Shown piece by piece: positions 30,201 through 37,980 of a stretch of DNA of 64,000 bases. The stretch comes from Acidisoma sp965199065 (lineage in GTDB: Bacteria; Pseudomonadota; Alphaproteobacteria; Acetobacterales; Acetobacteraceae). Location: contig NZ_CBDAQN010000003.1 of assembly GCF_965199065.1 (NCBI RefSeq), positions 1,302,001-1,366,000 of the forward strand, given 5' to 3'. The number at the start of each line of letters is the position of its first letter. Position 1 is the stretch's first letter. The notes below the pieces were generated by a model. It was not told the origin of the DNA. It did not search any database and saw only the letters and a program-made list of their open reading frames with translations. Both the position numbers and the translations under genes were made by a program.

Positions 30201-31695
30201 TGGCGACCAGATCGAACCGGCCTTCGGCATCGGCTACCGTCTCGGCGCTCCCGAGCAGGAGCAGGCCGTCGGGGCAAAGGGCGAAATGGAAGAGATTGAT
30301 GACCTTCTCCTGCGCTTCGGGACGCAGGTAGATCAACAGGTTGCGGCAGGACAGAAGGTCCAGCCGCGAGAACGGCGGGTCGGCCAGCACATCCTGGACC
30401 GCGAAGACGATGACGGAGCGAATATCCGCCAGTGCTCTGTAGCCGCCATCCTCGAGCGCGAAGAACCGGCGCAGCCGTTCCGCGGAAACTGTGCTGGAGA
30501 TGGTGGTGGGGTAGAGGCCCTCCCGCGCCGCGGCGACCGCCTCCGCATCGATGTCGGACGCGAAGATTTGCAGCTTGGCCGGGCGCGGGATGGTGCCGAG
30601 GCGCTCCAGACACAGCATCGCGATCGAGTAGACCTCCTCGCCCGTGCTGCAGCCGACCACCCAGATGCGGATCGGCGCCTCGGGATCGCGGTCATCGACC
30701 AGCGCCGGGATGATGGTCTGCTCCAGCTCCGCGAAGACATCCGCATCCCGGAAGAAACTGGTGACATGGATGAGCAGGTCTTTGGTGAGCAGCTCGAGCT
30801 CCCGCGGGTCGCGGCGCAACAGGTCGATGTAGCGTTCCACGTCGGTCGGCGCGATGTCGAGCAGCGCGATCCGTCGCTCGACCCGGCGCTGTAGAGTGCC
30901 TGGCTTGTAGTGCGAGAAGTCCTGCGCCGCCTGCGTGCGCATGAACTCGACGATCTTCGGCAGCCAGATATCGACCGGCGGCTCGGCCGTCAGGACAGGT
31001 GCCCTCGCATCGGCGTCCGGCGGCGCTCTCGCGGGGGGCGGCGGGGCGGCGGGGCGGGCGGGCGCCTTGGCCTTCGCAGCCGGCTTGGCGCCCGGCCGGA
31101 AGGCGACGAGCGCCTGGGGGATGTCGGCGACCGGCAGGACGCGATCGACCCTACCGGTTTCGATGGCGGCGCGCGGCATGCCGTCATACGCGGCCTCCGT
31201 CGGCTCCTGCGCGAGAACGAGCCCCCCCTGTTCGCTGATGGCGAGCAGCCCGGCGCTGCCGTCCGCGCCGGTGCCGGATAGGACAACGCCACCGGCCAGC
31301 CGGCCATAGCAGGCAGCGAGCGAGTTGAGCAGGAAGTCGAAAGGCAGGCGCGCGCCATGACGCGGCGGCGGCTTGGAGAGGCGAAGCCTGCCATCCTCGA
31401 CCGACAGGTAGGAGCCGGGCGGGATGATGTAGAGGTGCTCGGGCGCGATGTGCATGCCCTCTGCCGCTTCGAGGACGCTGAGGCTGGTATGGCGCGCGAG
31501 CAGCGGCACCATCATGCTGGCATGGCCAGCATCGAGGTGCTGGACGAGGATCAAGGCAAACCCTGTCTTGGCGGGCAAGGCATCGAGGAGCCTCGCCGCG
31601 GCGTCCAGTCCACCGGATGACGCTCCAATGCCGACCACGGCGAGGCGCGGCGACGGGTCCTGCGCCGAGCGCACTTGTTTCTTCCGGCTCGGCAT
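27223..31695 (-). CDS. CheB-CheR-PAS-kinase-receiver-receiver-HTH fusion
   Basis: 1490 residues in one uninterrupted frame. Domains in order: CheB methylesterase (20-190; GASSGG, QHLDAGH, SGTGADGS); Pro/Ala linker; CheR methyltransferase (235-490; VVGCSTGEEVYS); PAS-like region; coiled coil (670-758); PAS (765-865); histidine kinase (ASHDLRQPLQ near 902, NLLSNAIKY near 1015, LGLGLAIVKRV near 1078); receiver 1 (DYNLPNG near 1203); receiver 2 (DAYMPGM near 1340); FixJ/LuxR-type HTH (LTPRQHQIM, LSQRTVESHRAAV, 1425-1485). CheB/CheR-kinase hybrids are known; carrying a FixJ-like DNA-binding output on the same chain is uncommon. ATG 31695 follows GGAG; a GTG at 31725 is possible. Confidence 0.92.
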   Translation of the reverse strand: MPSRKKQVRSAQDPSPRLAVVGIGASSGGLDAAARLLDALPAKTGFALILVQHLDAGHASMMVPLLARHTSLSVLEAAEGMHIAPEHLYIIPPGSYLSVEDGRLRLSKPPPRHGARLPFDFLLNSLAACYGRLAGGVVLSGTGADGSAGLLAISEQGGLVLAQEPTEAAYDGMPRAAIETGRVDRVLPVADIPQALVAFRPGAKPAAKAKAPARPAAPPPPARAPPDADARAPVLTAEPPVDIWLPKIVEFMRTQAAQDFSHYKPGTLQRRVERRIALLDIAPTDVERYIDLLRRDPRELELLTKDLLIHVTSFFRDADVFAELEQTIIPALVDDRDPEAPIRIWVVGCSTGEEVYSIAMLCLERLGTIPRPAKLQIFASDIDAEAVAAAREGLYPTTISSTVSAERLRRFFALEDGGYRALADIRSVIVFAVQDVLADPPFSRLDLLSCRNLLIYLRPEAQEKVINLFHFALCPDGLLLLGSAETVADAEGRFDLVAKDHRIYRRIGRAASRAAPAPRAEAAGLSGSRRLPPGRLAREGNAGRSISPAALGELGRQLVLDAYAPASVLINAANEILFSLGPIDRYLRLAPGHATHDLLAAARPGLRPKLATAIEAARKASVHTEAAGRLTNGHHGVAGFHLDVTPVVEGGEELLLVCITEAAAAAVIPAPASQLSQLAELERELETSRNEQQATMKELELSRQEQRIATEEALSVNEEYQSTNEELLTSKEELQSLNEELTALNSQLQETLERQRTLGDDLQNILYSTDVATLFLDLDLRIRFFTPATKSVFAIISTDIGRPLADLSSLTLKDGLDDDARAVLAGLQPLEPLERDIEAKGGKWFRRRILPYRARGDHVEGVVITFTDITSRRHAAAALEAAKKQAESANAAKSRFLASASHDLRQPLQTLALLQALLGKVVDTDKARSLVTRLDNTLGAITSMLDTLLDINEIEAGVTSAHISDFPINGLIGRLRDEFGYHSEVKGLRLTILPCSLTVRSDPRLLEQILRNLLSNAIKYTETGRILIGCRRRGSVLSVEVWDTGIGIPASEINGIFEEYGQVGNPARERRLGLGLGLAIVKRVSELLDHPIVVRSEFGRGSRFAIEVPIVAVQTGVETGVKTGVKTGVGTDDGADAEAMGPAILAPVSRTARRSAILVVEDDPDLLAVLEQSLRDEGHIVSTAVDGPAALRQIAQSTPELLLADYNLPNGLSGLDLAVGLREAVGRQVPAIILTGDISAETKSLLAAQHVPLLTKPVRQHDLLLAIDELLAAEPWPRTLAPVGEHGTSGRPTVFVVDDDADVRSSLMAVLAEDGLQAEAYSSGEAFLTAYHNGEGCLLVDAYMPGMSGIDLLERLRKDGHSLPALMITGQSDVHMAVTAMKAGALDFIEKPVGRVELLASVTRALAQSHDTQQVVAWRAEAARRVGELTPRQHQIMTCVLAGQPSKNIAADLGLSQRTVESHRAAVMRKTGATSMPDLARLALAATAEN

Positions 31696-31934
31696 AGCTC
31701 TCCACCACAACGAGCGCCTGATCACGAAGCGCTACGCGGCGTAGCTAGCACGCTTTTGTAATGAGCGGAGCGTTATCGTGGCGACAACATAAACTTCATC
31801 GACCTGGCCATATACGTATTTTCCGAAGCTTGTGTCGGACGCCATTCGCATTTTAATTTTTCCAGGACATGTAACTTGTCTGCTCAGCCGAGGTTTCTGC
31901 ACATGAGTTGTCCGAGCCGGGTCGTGCACGGGTT

Positions 31935-32324
31935 GTGAACAGGCTCAGGGTTCTTCTGGTGGAAGATGATCTGCTCGTCGGCGAACTTCTTGCCGAGTTG
32001 CTGGGCGAACTGGGTCATGATGTCTGCGGATTGGCGCAGACGGAAGCCGACGCCGTGGCGGCGGCCGCGCGGCATGGACCTGATCTCATCATGGTGGATA
32101 TAACTTTAAGACAGGGGAATGGCCTGTCCGCCATGCGGACGATAGGCCAGACCAGTGATGCCAGGCATGTTTTCATGACCGGTTCGGGACGCCACCAATT
32201 TCCCGAGGGCGCCGTCATTCTGCAAAAGCCGTTCTGCGAGCCGGACCTGCTGCGTGCTCTGGCAGAGGTTTTCGGCCCGCCGGCGCTCAGTTCCGCGGCG
32301 CCATGGAGCAACGCGGTCGACTGA
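31935..32324 (+). CDS. single-domain response regulator (receiver only)
   Basis: 129 residues from a GTG start. It is a bare receiver: acidic pocket VEDD, phosphoacceptor aspartate in IMVDITLRQGNG, threonine in FMTGSG and lysine in ILQKPF. There is no output domain, so it may shuttle phosphoryl groups or bind a partner, plausibly the divergent CheB-CheR-kinase fusion. A TTG at 31908 is in frame. A 12-codon open frame beginning ATG 31903 behind GAGG ends with TGA overlapping the GTG, which could couple translation. Confidence 0.85.
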   Translation: MNRLRVLLVEDDLLVGELLAELLGELGHDVCGLAQTEADAVAAAARHGPDLIMVDITLRQGNGLSAMRTIGQTSDARHVFMTGSGRHQFPEGAVILQKPFCEPDLLRALAEVFGPPALSSAAPWSNAVD

Positions 32325-32420
32325 GTGTTTTCCGAACCTGCCGCCGCATTGCGGGAGCGCCTAGAACATCCTTTCCAACGCTCCGGTTGCTATGGCACCC
32401 GGCGCATGAAGGGATACATC

Positions 32421-33263
32421 ATGTTGCCCGCTGACCTGTTTTTCTACGTTATTCCCTATGTGATTGTGCTCATCGCGCTTTTTTGCGCCGGCAAGACTGT
32501 CAAGGTGCTGCGTGAATATGAACGCGCGGTGGTCTTTACCCTTGGGCGGTTCCATGGCGTGAAGGGACCGGGACTGGTCCTCCTGATACCATTCATTCAA
32601 CAGATGGTGCGCGTTGACCTGCGCATCCAAGTCGTCGAAATCCCGACACAGGACGTGATCTCGCACGACAACGTCTCCATGAAGGTAGACGCGGTTCTTT
32701 ACTTCAACGTCGTGGACCCGGAACGCGCCATCATCCGCGTGCAGAACTATTTCCCGGCGACGAACATGCTGGCGCAGACGACTCTGCGGGCTGTGCTCGG
32801 TCAACACGAGCTGGACGAAATGCTCGCGGAACGTAAGAAGCTCAGCGAGGATGTGCAATCCATCCTCGACACGCAGACTCAGGCTTGGGGGATCAAGGTC
32901 AGCAACGTCGAGATCAGAACCGTCGAGCTGTCCGAGAACATGGTGAAGGCGATAGCGAAGCAGGCGGAGGCCGAGCGCGACCGGCGGGCGAAGATCATCC
33001 ATGCCGAGGCCGAGTTCCAGGCGTCGCAGACGCTTGTGAATGCTGCCAAGATCCTCGGCAGCATTCCCGCCGCCATGCAACTGCGCTATCTGCAGACACT
33101 GTCCGAGATTGGCGCCGAACAGAATTCGACGATCGTCTTCCCGATGCCGATCGACCTCGTCAAGCCTTTCCTCGACCTGATGGACAAGGCGACCAAGCCG
33201 CGGGGCATGAACGGCGATGCGAGGCTGCACGACGCATCAACCTTGGTCCCGCCGCCCGCCTGA
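32421..33263 (+). CDS. slipin / stomatin-like SPFH (band 7) protein
   Basis: 280 residues. One N-terminal membrane helix (FFYVIPYVIVLIALFCAG) is followed by the SPFH domain (EYERAVVFTLGRFHGVKGPG, DVISHDNVSMKVDAVLYF) and a helical stretch with AKQAEAERDRRAKIIHAEAE. Such proteins form rings in membrane microdomains. The NfeD-type protease partner commonly next to slipins is not present. ATG 32421 sits 9 bases after AAGGG; ATG 32406 would add five residues. It is co-directional with the receiver gene, 96 bases downstream. Confidence 0.92.
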   Translation: MLPADLFFYVIPYVIVLIALFCAGKTVKVLREYERAVVFTLGRFHGVKGPGLVLLIPFIQQMVRVDLRIQVVEIPTQDVISHDNVSMKVDAVLYFNVVDPERAIIRVQNYFPATNMLAQTTLRAVLGQHELDEMLAERKKLSEDVQSILDTQTQAWGIKVSNVEIRTVELSENMVKAIAKQAEAERDRRAKIIHAEAEFQASQTLVNAAKILGSIPAAMQLRYLQTLSEIGAEQNSTIVFPMPIDLVKPFLDLMDKATKPRGMNGDARLHDASTLVPPPA

Positions 33264-33448
33264 CGCTTTACGGGGTAGCGCTCCAAGGCGCGGCCGGCAG
33301 CAGGATCAAATCGGGCGTCCCGCGCCCGGTGAGCCTGTGGGTATTGCAGCCTGATCGCGCCGGCTGAGGTCGCCAAGGCCGGCACAATAACAGCACATTT
33401 TTGGTCGTCTCGCACAAACGCTACGGCGCTTTGTCATCCGCGACATTA

Positions 33449-33478
33449 TTGACAAACTTGCGGCGGCTTAATTATTGT
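33449..33478 (+). promoter_or_regulatory. candidate promoter in the 33264-33600 gap
   Basis: This 337-base gap holds no gene. It contains a consensus TTGACA (33449-33454) and TATTGT (33473-33478) with an 18-base spacer in the most AT-rich part of the region, 123 bases before the sugar-binding protein start. No clear operator palindrome was seen. Confidence 0.45.
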
Positions 33479-33600
33479 GAACTTTACGTGCTCGCAATCC
33501 GACCATTGCAAGTGCGGACGGCCCCGTCGCCTTCGCGGGAACAAGTAGCTTTCGTTACAAAAACATTGGCCAATCTAAATTGTGCCACAGGGGAACGTGC

Positions 33601-34557
33601 ATGAAGTCCGGAACAAAGCTGGCTTTGATGGTGGCTGCCGGTGTGGCTTTGGGTGCGTTGTCGCCGGCGATGGCCGCCGACAAGCCGCTCCTCGTCTTCG
33701 TCCCGAACGGCGCCTCAGACTTCTGGAGGGCTGCGGCTGCGGGGGTAAAAAAAGCCCAGGCCGAGCTTCCCGGCTTCAAGCTGGAATTGGAGTATCCGCA
33801 GGCGGCGACTGTCGCGGCGCAACAACAGTTGATGGATGACCTGGTGACCGCCGGTGCAAAGGGCATCATGGTTTCGGCGGTCGATCCCAAGACATCGACC
33901 ACGGGCCTGAACAAGATCGCGTCCGAGACCGGGCTTTTCACGACCGACAGCGATGCTCCGCAGACGAACCGGATTGCCTATATCGGATCGTCCAATGTCG
34001 CCGCCGGACTGCAGGCGGCGCAGATCGCGAAAGCCGCTTTGCCGAACGGCGGCAAATGCATGGGCTTCGTTGGCCTTCTGGGCGCTGACAATGCCCGCGA
34101 GCGCATCCAAGGCTTTAAGCAGGGCATCGCCGGGACGAAGATCACGCTCGTCGATGTGCGCGGAGACGACCTCGACCAGACACGCGCGAAGGAGAACGTG
34201 TCCGACGTTCTCGTCGCCGATCCGAACGTGACCTGCATGGTGGGGTTCTATTCGTATAACACGCCGCAAATCTACGCTGCGCTCAAGGAAGCCGGAGAGC
34301 TTGGCAAGATCACCGTGGTTGGATTTGACGGCGATCCGGTCACTTTGGGTGGCGTGAAGGAAGGCACGATTGCCGCGACGGTGGTGCAACAACCGTTCCT
34401 CTGGGCCTATCAAGGAATGAAGTTGATGGCCGCCTACGAGCAGGGTGACAAGTCCGGCATCCCGGCGAACCACCTCATCATCATCCCGACCAAAATCGTC
34501 AACAAGGACACGGTCGACGCCTACGTTGCCGACCAGAAGGCGATGGCGGGCGAGTAG
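33601..34557 (+). CDS. sugar ABC transporter substrate-binding protein (RbsB-like)
   Basis: 318 residues. A signal peptide (LALMVAAGVALGALSPAMAA) is cleaved near residue 23. A type I periplasmic binding fold follows of the ribose/galactose class (Peripla_BP_4), with SDFWRAAAAGVKKAQAEL, VSAVDPKTST and VVGFDGDPVTLGGVKEG. It would capture a sugar or related ligand for the ATPase and permease that follow. ATG 33601 lies behind GGGGAA. A strong hairpin directly after the stop codon may stabilise this message relative to the downstream genes. Confidence 0.93.
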   Translation: MKSGTKLALMVAAGVALGALSPAMAADKPLLVFVPNGASDFWRAAAAGVKKAQAELPGFKLELEYPQAATVAAQQQLMDDLVTAGAKGIMVSAVDPKTSTTGLNKIASETGLFTTDSDAPQTNRIAYIGSSNVAAGLQAAQIAKAALPNGGKCMGFVGLLGADNARERIQGFKQGIAGTKITLVDVRGDDLDQTRAKENVSDVLVADPNVTCMVGFYSYNTPQIYAALKEAGELGKITVVGFDGDPVTLGGVKEGTIAATVVQQPFLWAYQGMKLMAAYEQGDKSGIPANHLIIIPTKIVNKDTVDAYVADQKAMAGE

Positions 34558-34566
34558 ACCTTCCAA

Positions 34567-34595
34567 GCCGGCAGCAGCGCCAAGCGGCTGCCGGC
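34567..34595 (+). other. intercistronic hairpin after the binding-protein gene
   Basis: GCCGGCAGC (34567-34575) pairs perfectly with GCTGCCGGC (34587-34595) across an 11-base loop, without a T-run. Its position between a binding-protein gene and its ATPase gene matches known mRNA-stabilising hairpins that raise binding-protein output. Confidence 0.55.
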
Positions 34596-34618
34596 GGCCG
34601 GCCCATGATGGAACATCT

Positions 34619-36208
34619 ATGACTAGTTCGAATGCGACAGCGGCGGTCGGCATAGATACGGAACCCGTCCTCGTTCTCAAGGACCTTTCGAAAAGCTACG
34701 TGGGCGTTCGCGCCCTGCGTGGCTTCTCGATGACGGTTGCGCGTGGTGAGGTGATTGGCATCGTCGGCGAAAACGGCGCCGGGAAGTCGACGCTCATGAA
34801 ACTCCTCGGTGGCGTCATCGCCCCCGATAGTGGCGACATCATCGTGGATGGAGTGAGCCACGGGGCGCTCTCGGTGGCCGAGAGCAACGCCGCCGGCATC
34901 GCGTTCGTTCATCAGGAACTCAATCTCTTCGAGAACCTCGACGTCGCGGCCAACGTCTACATCGGGCGTGAACCGCGGAAAGGCGGCTGGCTGCAGCTTG
35001 TCGACCGGCAGCGGCAGCGGGCGATGACAGCGCCCCTTCTCAAGCGCGTGGGCGCCAGCTTTCCCGCCGAAACTCTTGTCGCCGACCTGTCCCTCGCACA
35101 GCGTCAGCTTGTCGAGATCGCGAAGGCGCTTTCGGTCGATGCGCGGCTGGTGATCCTCGATGAGCCGACATCGAGCTTGCCCGTGGCCGAAACCGAAAAG
35201 CTCCTCGAGGTCATCGCGGCGTTGAAAGCGCAAGGCATCAGCGTGATTTTCATCTCGCATCGCCTGCATGAGGTAGAGCGCGCGGCGGACCGTGTCATCG
35301 CCCTGCGGGACGGCGCCCTAGCGGGCACGCTCGCGCGCGGCGAGATCACCCATGATCGGATGGTCAAGCTCATGATCGGGCGCGATCTTCTGGTCCAGGC
35401 GACCGAGGCCGCAGTTCCCGGACCTGTGGTGCTGCGCCTGAAGGCCGTGCGGACGGCCACCTACCCCCGTCAGGCAGTGGATCTCGATCTTCATGCAGGC
35501 GAGATACTGGGCCTCGCGGGGCTCGTCGGCGCCGGACGGACGGAGCTGGCGCGGGTAATCTTCGGGGTCGATCCGGCCTTGGGCGGCGAGGTCGAGCTCA
35601 ACGGCGCGCCCCTGAAGATCCGCGACACGGCCGATGCGGTGGCGCGGGGCATCTTCCTCGTGCCCGAGGACCGCAAAGGCACCGGGATTTTGCTTGGCAT
35701 GCCGATACAGCAGAACATATCGCTGCCTAACCTCGGTGCTCATTCGAATGGCTTTATGGTGTCGCGGGATCTGGAGGCTCAAACGGCCAGCGCACAGCAG
35801 AAGAATCTCAACATCAAGGCAGCCAGCCTGATGACCCTGACAGGCTTACTTTCGGGCGGCAACCAGCAGAAGGTCGTGTTGGCGAAGTGGCTTGCGATGA
35901 CACCGAAGGTCATGATCCTCGATGAGCCGACCCGCGGCATCGACATCGGCGCCAAGGCTGAAATCTACCGGCTCATGCGCGCGCTCGCCAAGTCGGGTGT
36001 CGCAGTCCTGATGATTTCCAGCGACATGGAGGAAGTGATCGGCGTCTCCGATCGTATCGCGGTGATGCATGAAGGCGCGATATCCGGCTTTCTGACGAAA
36101 GACCTGTTCAGCGAGGAAAACATCCTGCAGCTCGCCGTGGGCCGGCGTGTCGAGCGCGCGGAACGGCCGGGCGCAGAGAGCACCATTCACGAGGCAGGAA
36201 CAGCATGA
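34619..36208 (+). CDS. sugar ABC transporter ATP-binding protein, duplicated (RbsA/MglA type)
   Basis: 529 residues containing two ABC domains. The first (25-245) has Walker A GENGAGKST, the LSLAQRQLVEIAKAL signature region and Walker B LVILDEPTSSL. The second (265-510) has a degenerate Walker A GLVGAGRTEL, signature SGGNQQKVVLAKWL and Walker B VMILDEPTRGID. This double-ATPase layout is diagnostic of ribose/galactose-class importers. The frame is open far upstream, but ATG 34619 matches family length. The stop overlaps the permease ATG. Confidence 0.95.
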   Translation: MTSSNATAAVGIDTEPVLVLKDLSKSYVGVRALRGFSMTVARGEVIGIVGENGAGKSTLMKLLGGVIAPDSGDIIVDGVSHGALSVAESNAAGIAFVHQELNLFENLDVAANVYIGREPRKGGWLQLVDRQRQRAMTAPLLKRVGASFPAETLVADLSLAQRQLVEIAKALSVDARLVILDEPTSSLPVAETEKLLEVIAALKAQGISVIFISHRLHEVERAADRVIALRDGALAGTLARGEITHDRMVKLMIGRDLLVQATEAAVPGPVVLRLKAVRTATYPRQAVDLDLHAGEILGLAGLVGAGRTELARVIFGVDPALGGEVELNGAPLKIRDTADAVARGIFLVPEDRKGTGILLGMPIQQNISLPNLGAHSNGFMVSRDLEAQTASAQQKNLNIKAASLMTLTGLLSGGNQQKVVLAKWLAMTPKVMILDEPTRGIDIGAKAEIYRLMRALAKSGVAVLMISSDMEEVIGVSDRIAVMHEGAISGFLTKDLFSEENILQLAVGRRVERAERPGAESTIHEAGTA

Positions 36209-37185
36209 ACAAGAAAGACCTCGGCCTTCTCATTCTGATACTGGCCGTCGGCGCCGTCGTCGCCTTCCTCAACCCGCGCTTTCTGCTGCCGGTCAATCTC
36301 GCCAATACGTCCAACCTCGTCGGGCTGTTCGGCCTCTCGGCGATCGGGCAGGCTTTCGCCATCATCACCGGCGGCATTGAGCTGTCGGTCGGCTCGGTGA
36401 TCGCGCTCGTCGGTGTGCTTTTCATTGACCTCATCTCCAACGAAGGAGTTCCCTGGCCGGCGGCCGCAGCGCTGATGGTCGTCATCGGCCTGCTCATCGG
36501 GCTCGCGCACGGGCTGCTGATCACAAAACTCAAACTGCAGCCGTTTATCGTGACGCTCTGTGGATTGCTCGTCTATCGCGGCATCGCCCGCTTCTACATG
36601 CAGGACGCCACGGCGGGTTTCGGCTTCGGACAGAACTTCCCCGCGCTGAACTGGTTGACGGTTGGGCAGACGTTCGGTGTGCCGCACTCCTTTATCGCTC
36701 TGATGATTGTGGCCGTCATCATGTGGGTGGTGTTGCACCGGACTGTCTTCGGACGGCACCTCTACGCGGTCGGCAAGAACGAGGAGGCCGCGCGCTTCTC
36801 CGGCATCCGCACGGATCGCGTTGTCATCGCGGCCTACGTCATCTGTCAGGTCCTGACGGTTGCCTCCGCCATCTATTTCGCCATGTACACCGGGTCCATA
36901 TCACCCGCGTCGCAAGGAAATTTCTATGAACTCTACGCCATTGCCGCAGCCGTTCTGGGCGGTTTCTCGTTGCGCGGCGGCGAAGGTTCCATTGTTGGCG
37001 TTGTGCTCGGCGTCGTCCTCCTGCAGGAGCTGCAAAACCTCGTCAACCTGCTTGGGATCCCGTCCTCGCTCAATTTCGCTGTCATGGGCGGCGTTATCCT
37101 GGTTGGGGTGACGGTAGACCAGCAGTGGGGCCGCATCCGCACGCGCCGGCGGGAGGCTGAGACGGCGCGTGCGGTTACCCCATAA
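36205..37185 (+). CDS. sugar ABC transporter permease (RbsC-like)
   Basis: 326 residues with about nine membrane segments of the BPD_transp_2 family. ITGGIELSVGSVIALVGVL early and AVGKNEEAARFSGIRTD in the cytoplasmic loop are hallmark motifs of the RbsC group. It completes the importer with the binding protein and double ATPase. Its ATG overlaps the preceding stop (ATGA, 36205-36208), a sign of translational coupling. Confidence 0.94.
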   Translation: MNKKDLGLLILILAVGAVVAFLNPRFLLPVNLANTSNLVGLFGLSAIGQAFAIITGGIELSVGSVIALVGVLFIDLISNEGVPWPAAAALMVVIGLLIGLAHGLLITKLKLQPFIVTLCGLLVYRGIARFYMQDATAGFGFGQNFPALNWLTVGQTFGVPHSFIALMIVAVIMWVVLHRTVFGRHLYAVGKNEEAARFSGIRTDRVVIAAYVICQVLTVASAIYFAMYTGSISPASQGNFYELYAIAAAVLGGFSLRGGEGSIVGVVLGVVLLQELQNLVNLLGIPSSLNFAVMGGVILVGVTVDQQWGRIRTRRREAETARAVTP

Positions 37186-37198
37186 ACGAAGTGCCAGC

Positions 37199-37764
37199 CT
37201 ACTCCGGCGGCGTCGGGCGTTGCATCGCCATGCTCCCGGCCGCCAACGTCTCTGCCTGATAGGCTGCGCGCATCTTACGCAGTAGGCGTCCACGGCTGTT
37301 GCGCTCGCTTGCGCTCAGCACGCTGAAGAACGCTTCGTCCGTAGCGCACCGCGATGCGCATGTAACGCGCGATGCTGACGCGCCCCGGGGGCGGTGAGGA
37401 ACAGGCCGTAACGCCGCCGCTCCTGCGCCGCGCGTGTCCTCACAACGAGGCCTTCCCTCTCCAGATGGTCGATGATCCGGACCATCGCCGGCCGGTCCTT
37501 GCTCAACACGGTGCCGATCTGGCCCTGGCTGATGCCGGGGTTGGTCGCGATCAGCATGAGGGTGGTGAGCTTCCCGGTGCCGCCCGCCAGCGGTGTCTCC
37601 ACAAACGCCCTGTCGTAGGCGCGGTTGACCTCGAGCGACAACATCCGGACGTGAAAGCTGAGCAGGTCGGTAAGCACGCTGAGGTCGACCGGGACCGGCC
37701 GCGTATCCGGCGGCGCGTCGGCTCGGATGGTGCTCAAAGCCTCCGATATGGGAAGATCTTTCAT
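37199..37764 (-). pseudogene. MarR-family regulator, frameshifted
   Basis: The frame from ATG 37764 encodes a MarR winged helix (LTTLMLIATNPGISQGQIG; KDRPAMVRIIDHLEREGLV; RRRYGLFLTAPGA) but stops early at 37315 after an atypical tail. The missing C-terminal helix (TDEAFFSVLSASE..LLRKMRAAY) continues in another frame and ends at 37199. A third frame between them (SIARYMRIAVR) best fits the connecting helix, so two one-base shifts between about 37340 and 37383 explain it. The region holds a CCCCGGGGG run, so sequencing error is possible. It probably regulated the divergent oxidoreductase genes. Confidence 0.75.
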
Positions 37765-37815
37765 CCTGGGGAAGGTCTCGGCGCGATGGTCTCGCGTGAT
37801 CCGTCATCAGCTAAC

Positions 37816-37846
37816 AACCAACTGTTGTGCGACGCAACAGTTGTTT
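37816..37846. promoter_or_regulatory. palindromic operator in the MarR-SDR divergent region
   Basis: AACCAACTGTTG (37816-37827) and CAACAGTTGTTT (37835-37846) form an inverted repeat with 11 of 12 positions matching and a 7-base centre. It lies 52 bases before the MarR start and 135 before the SDR start, the expected place for autoregulation and control of divergent genes. Confidence 0.6.
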
Positions 37847-37980
37847 ACACTCCACAGACGTAACCCTGCCCTTGGAGGCCAAGATGCCGAACCGGCGCTG
37901 CACGACCTTGCTGCGGACAGCAACCCCGCCGCGACGCCGGGCTTCGGCGCCTCACCGCCCCACTGAAAGCCGCTTGACGC

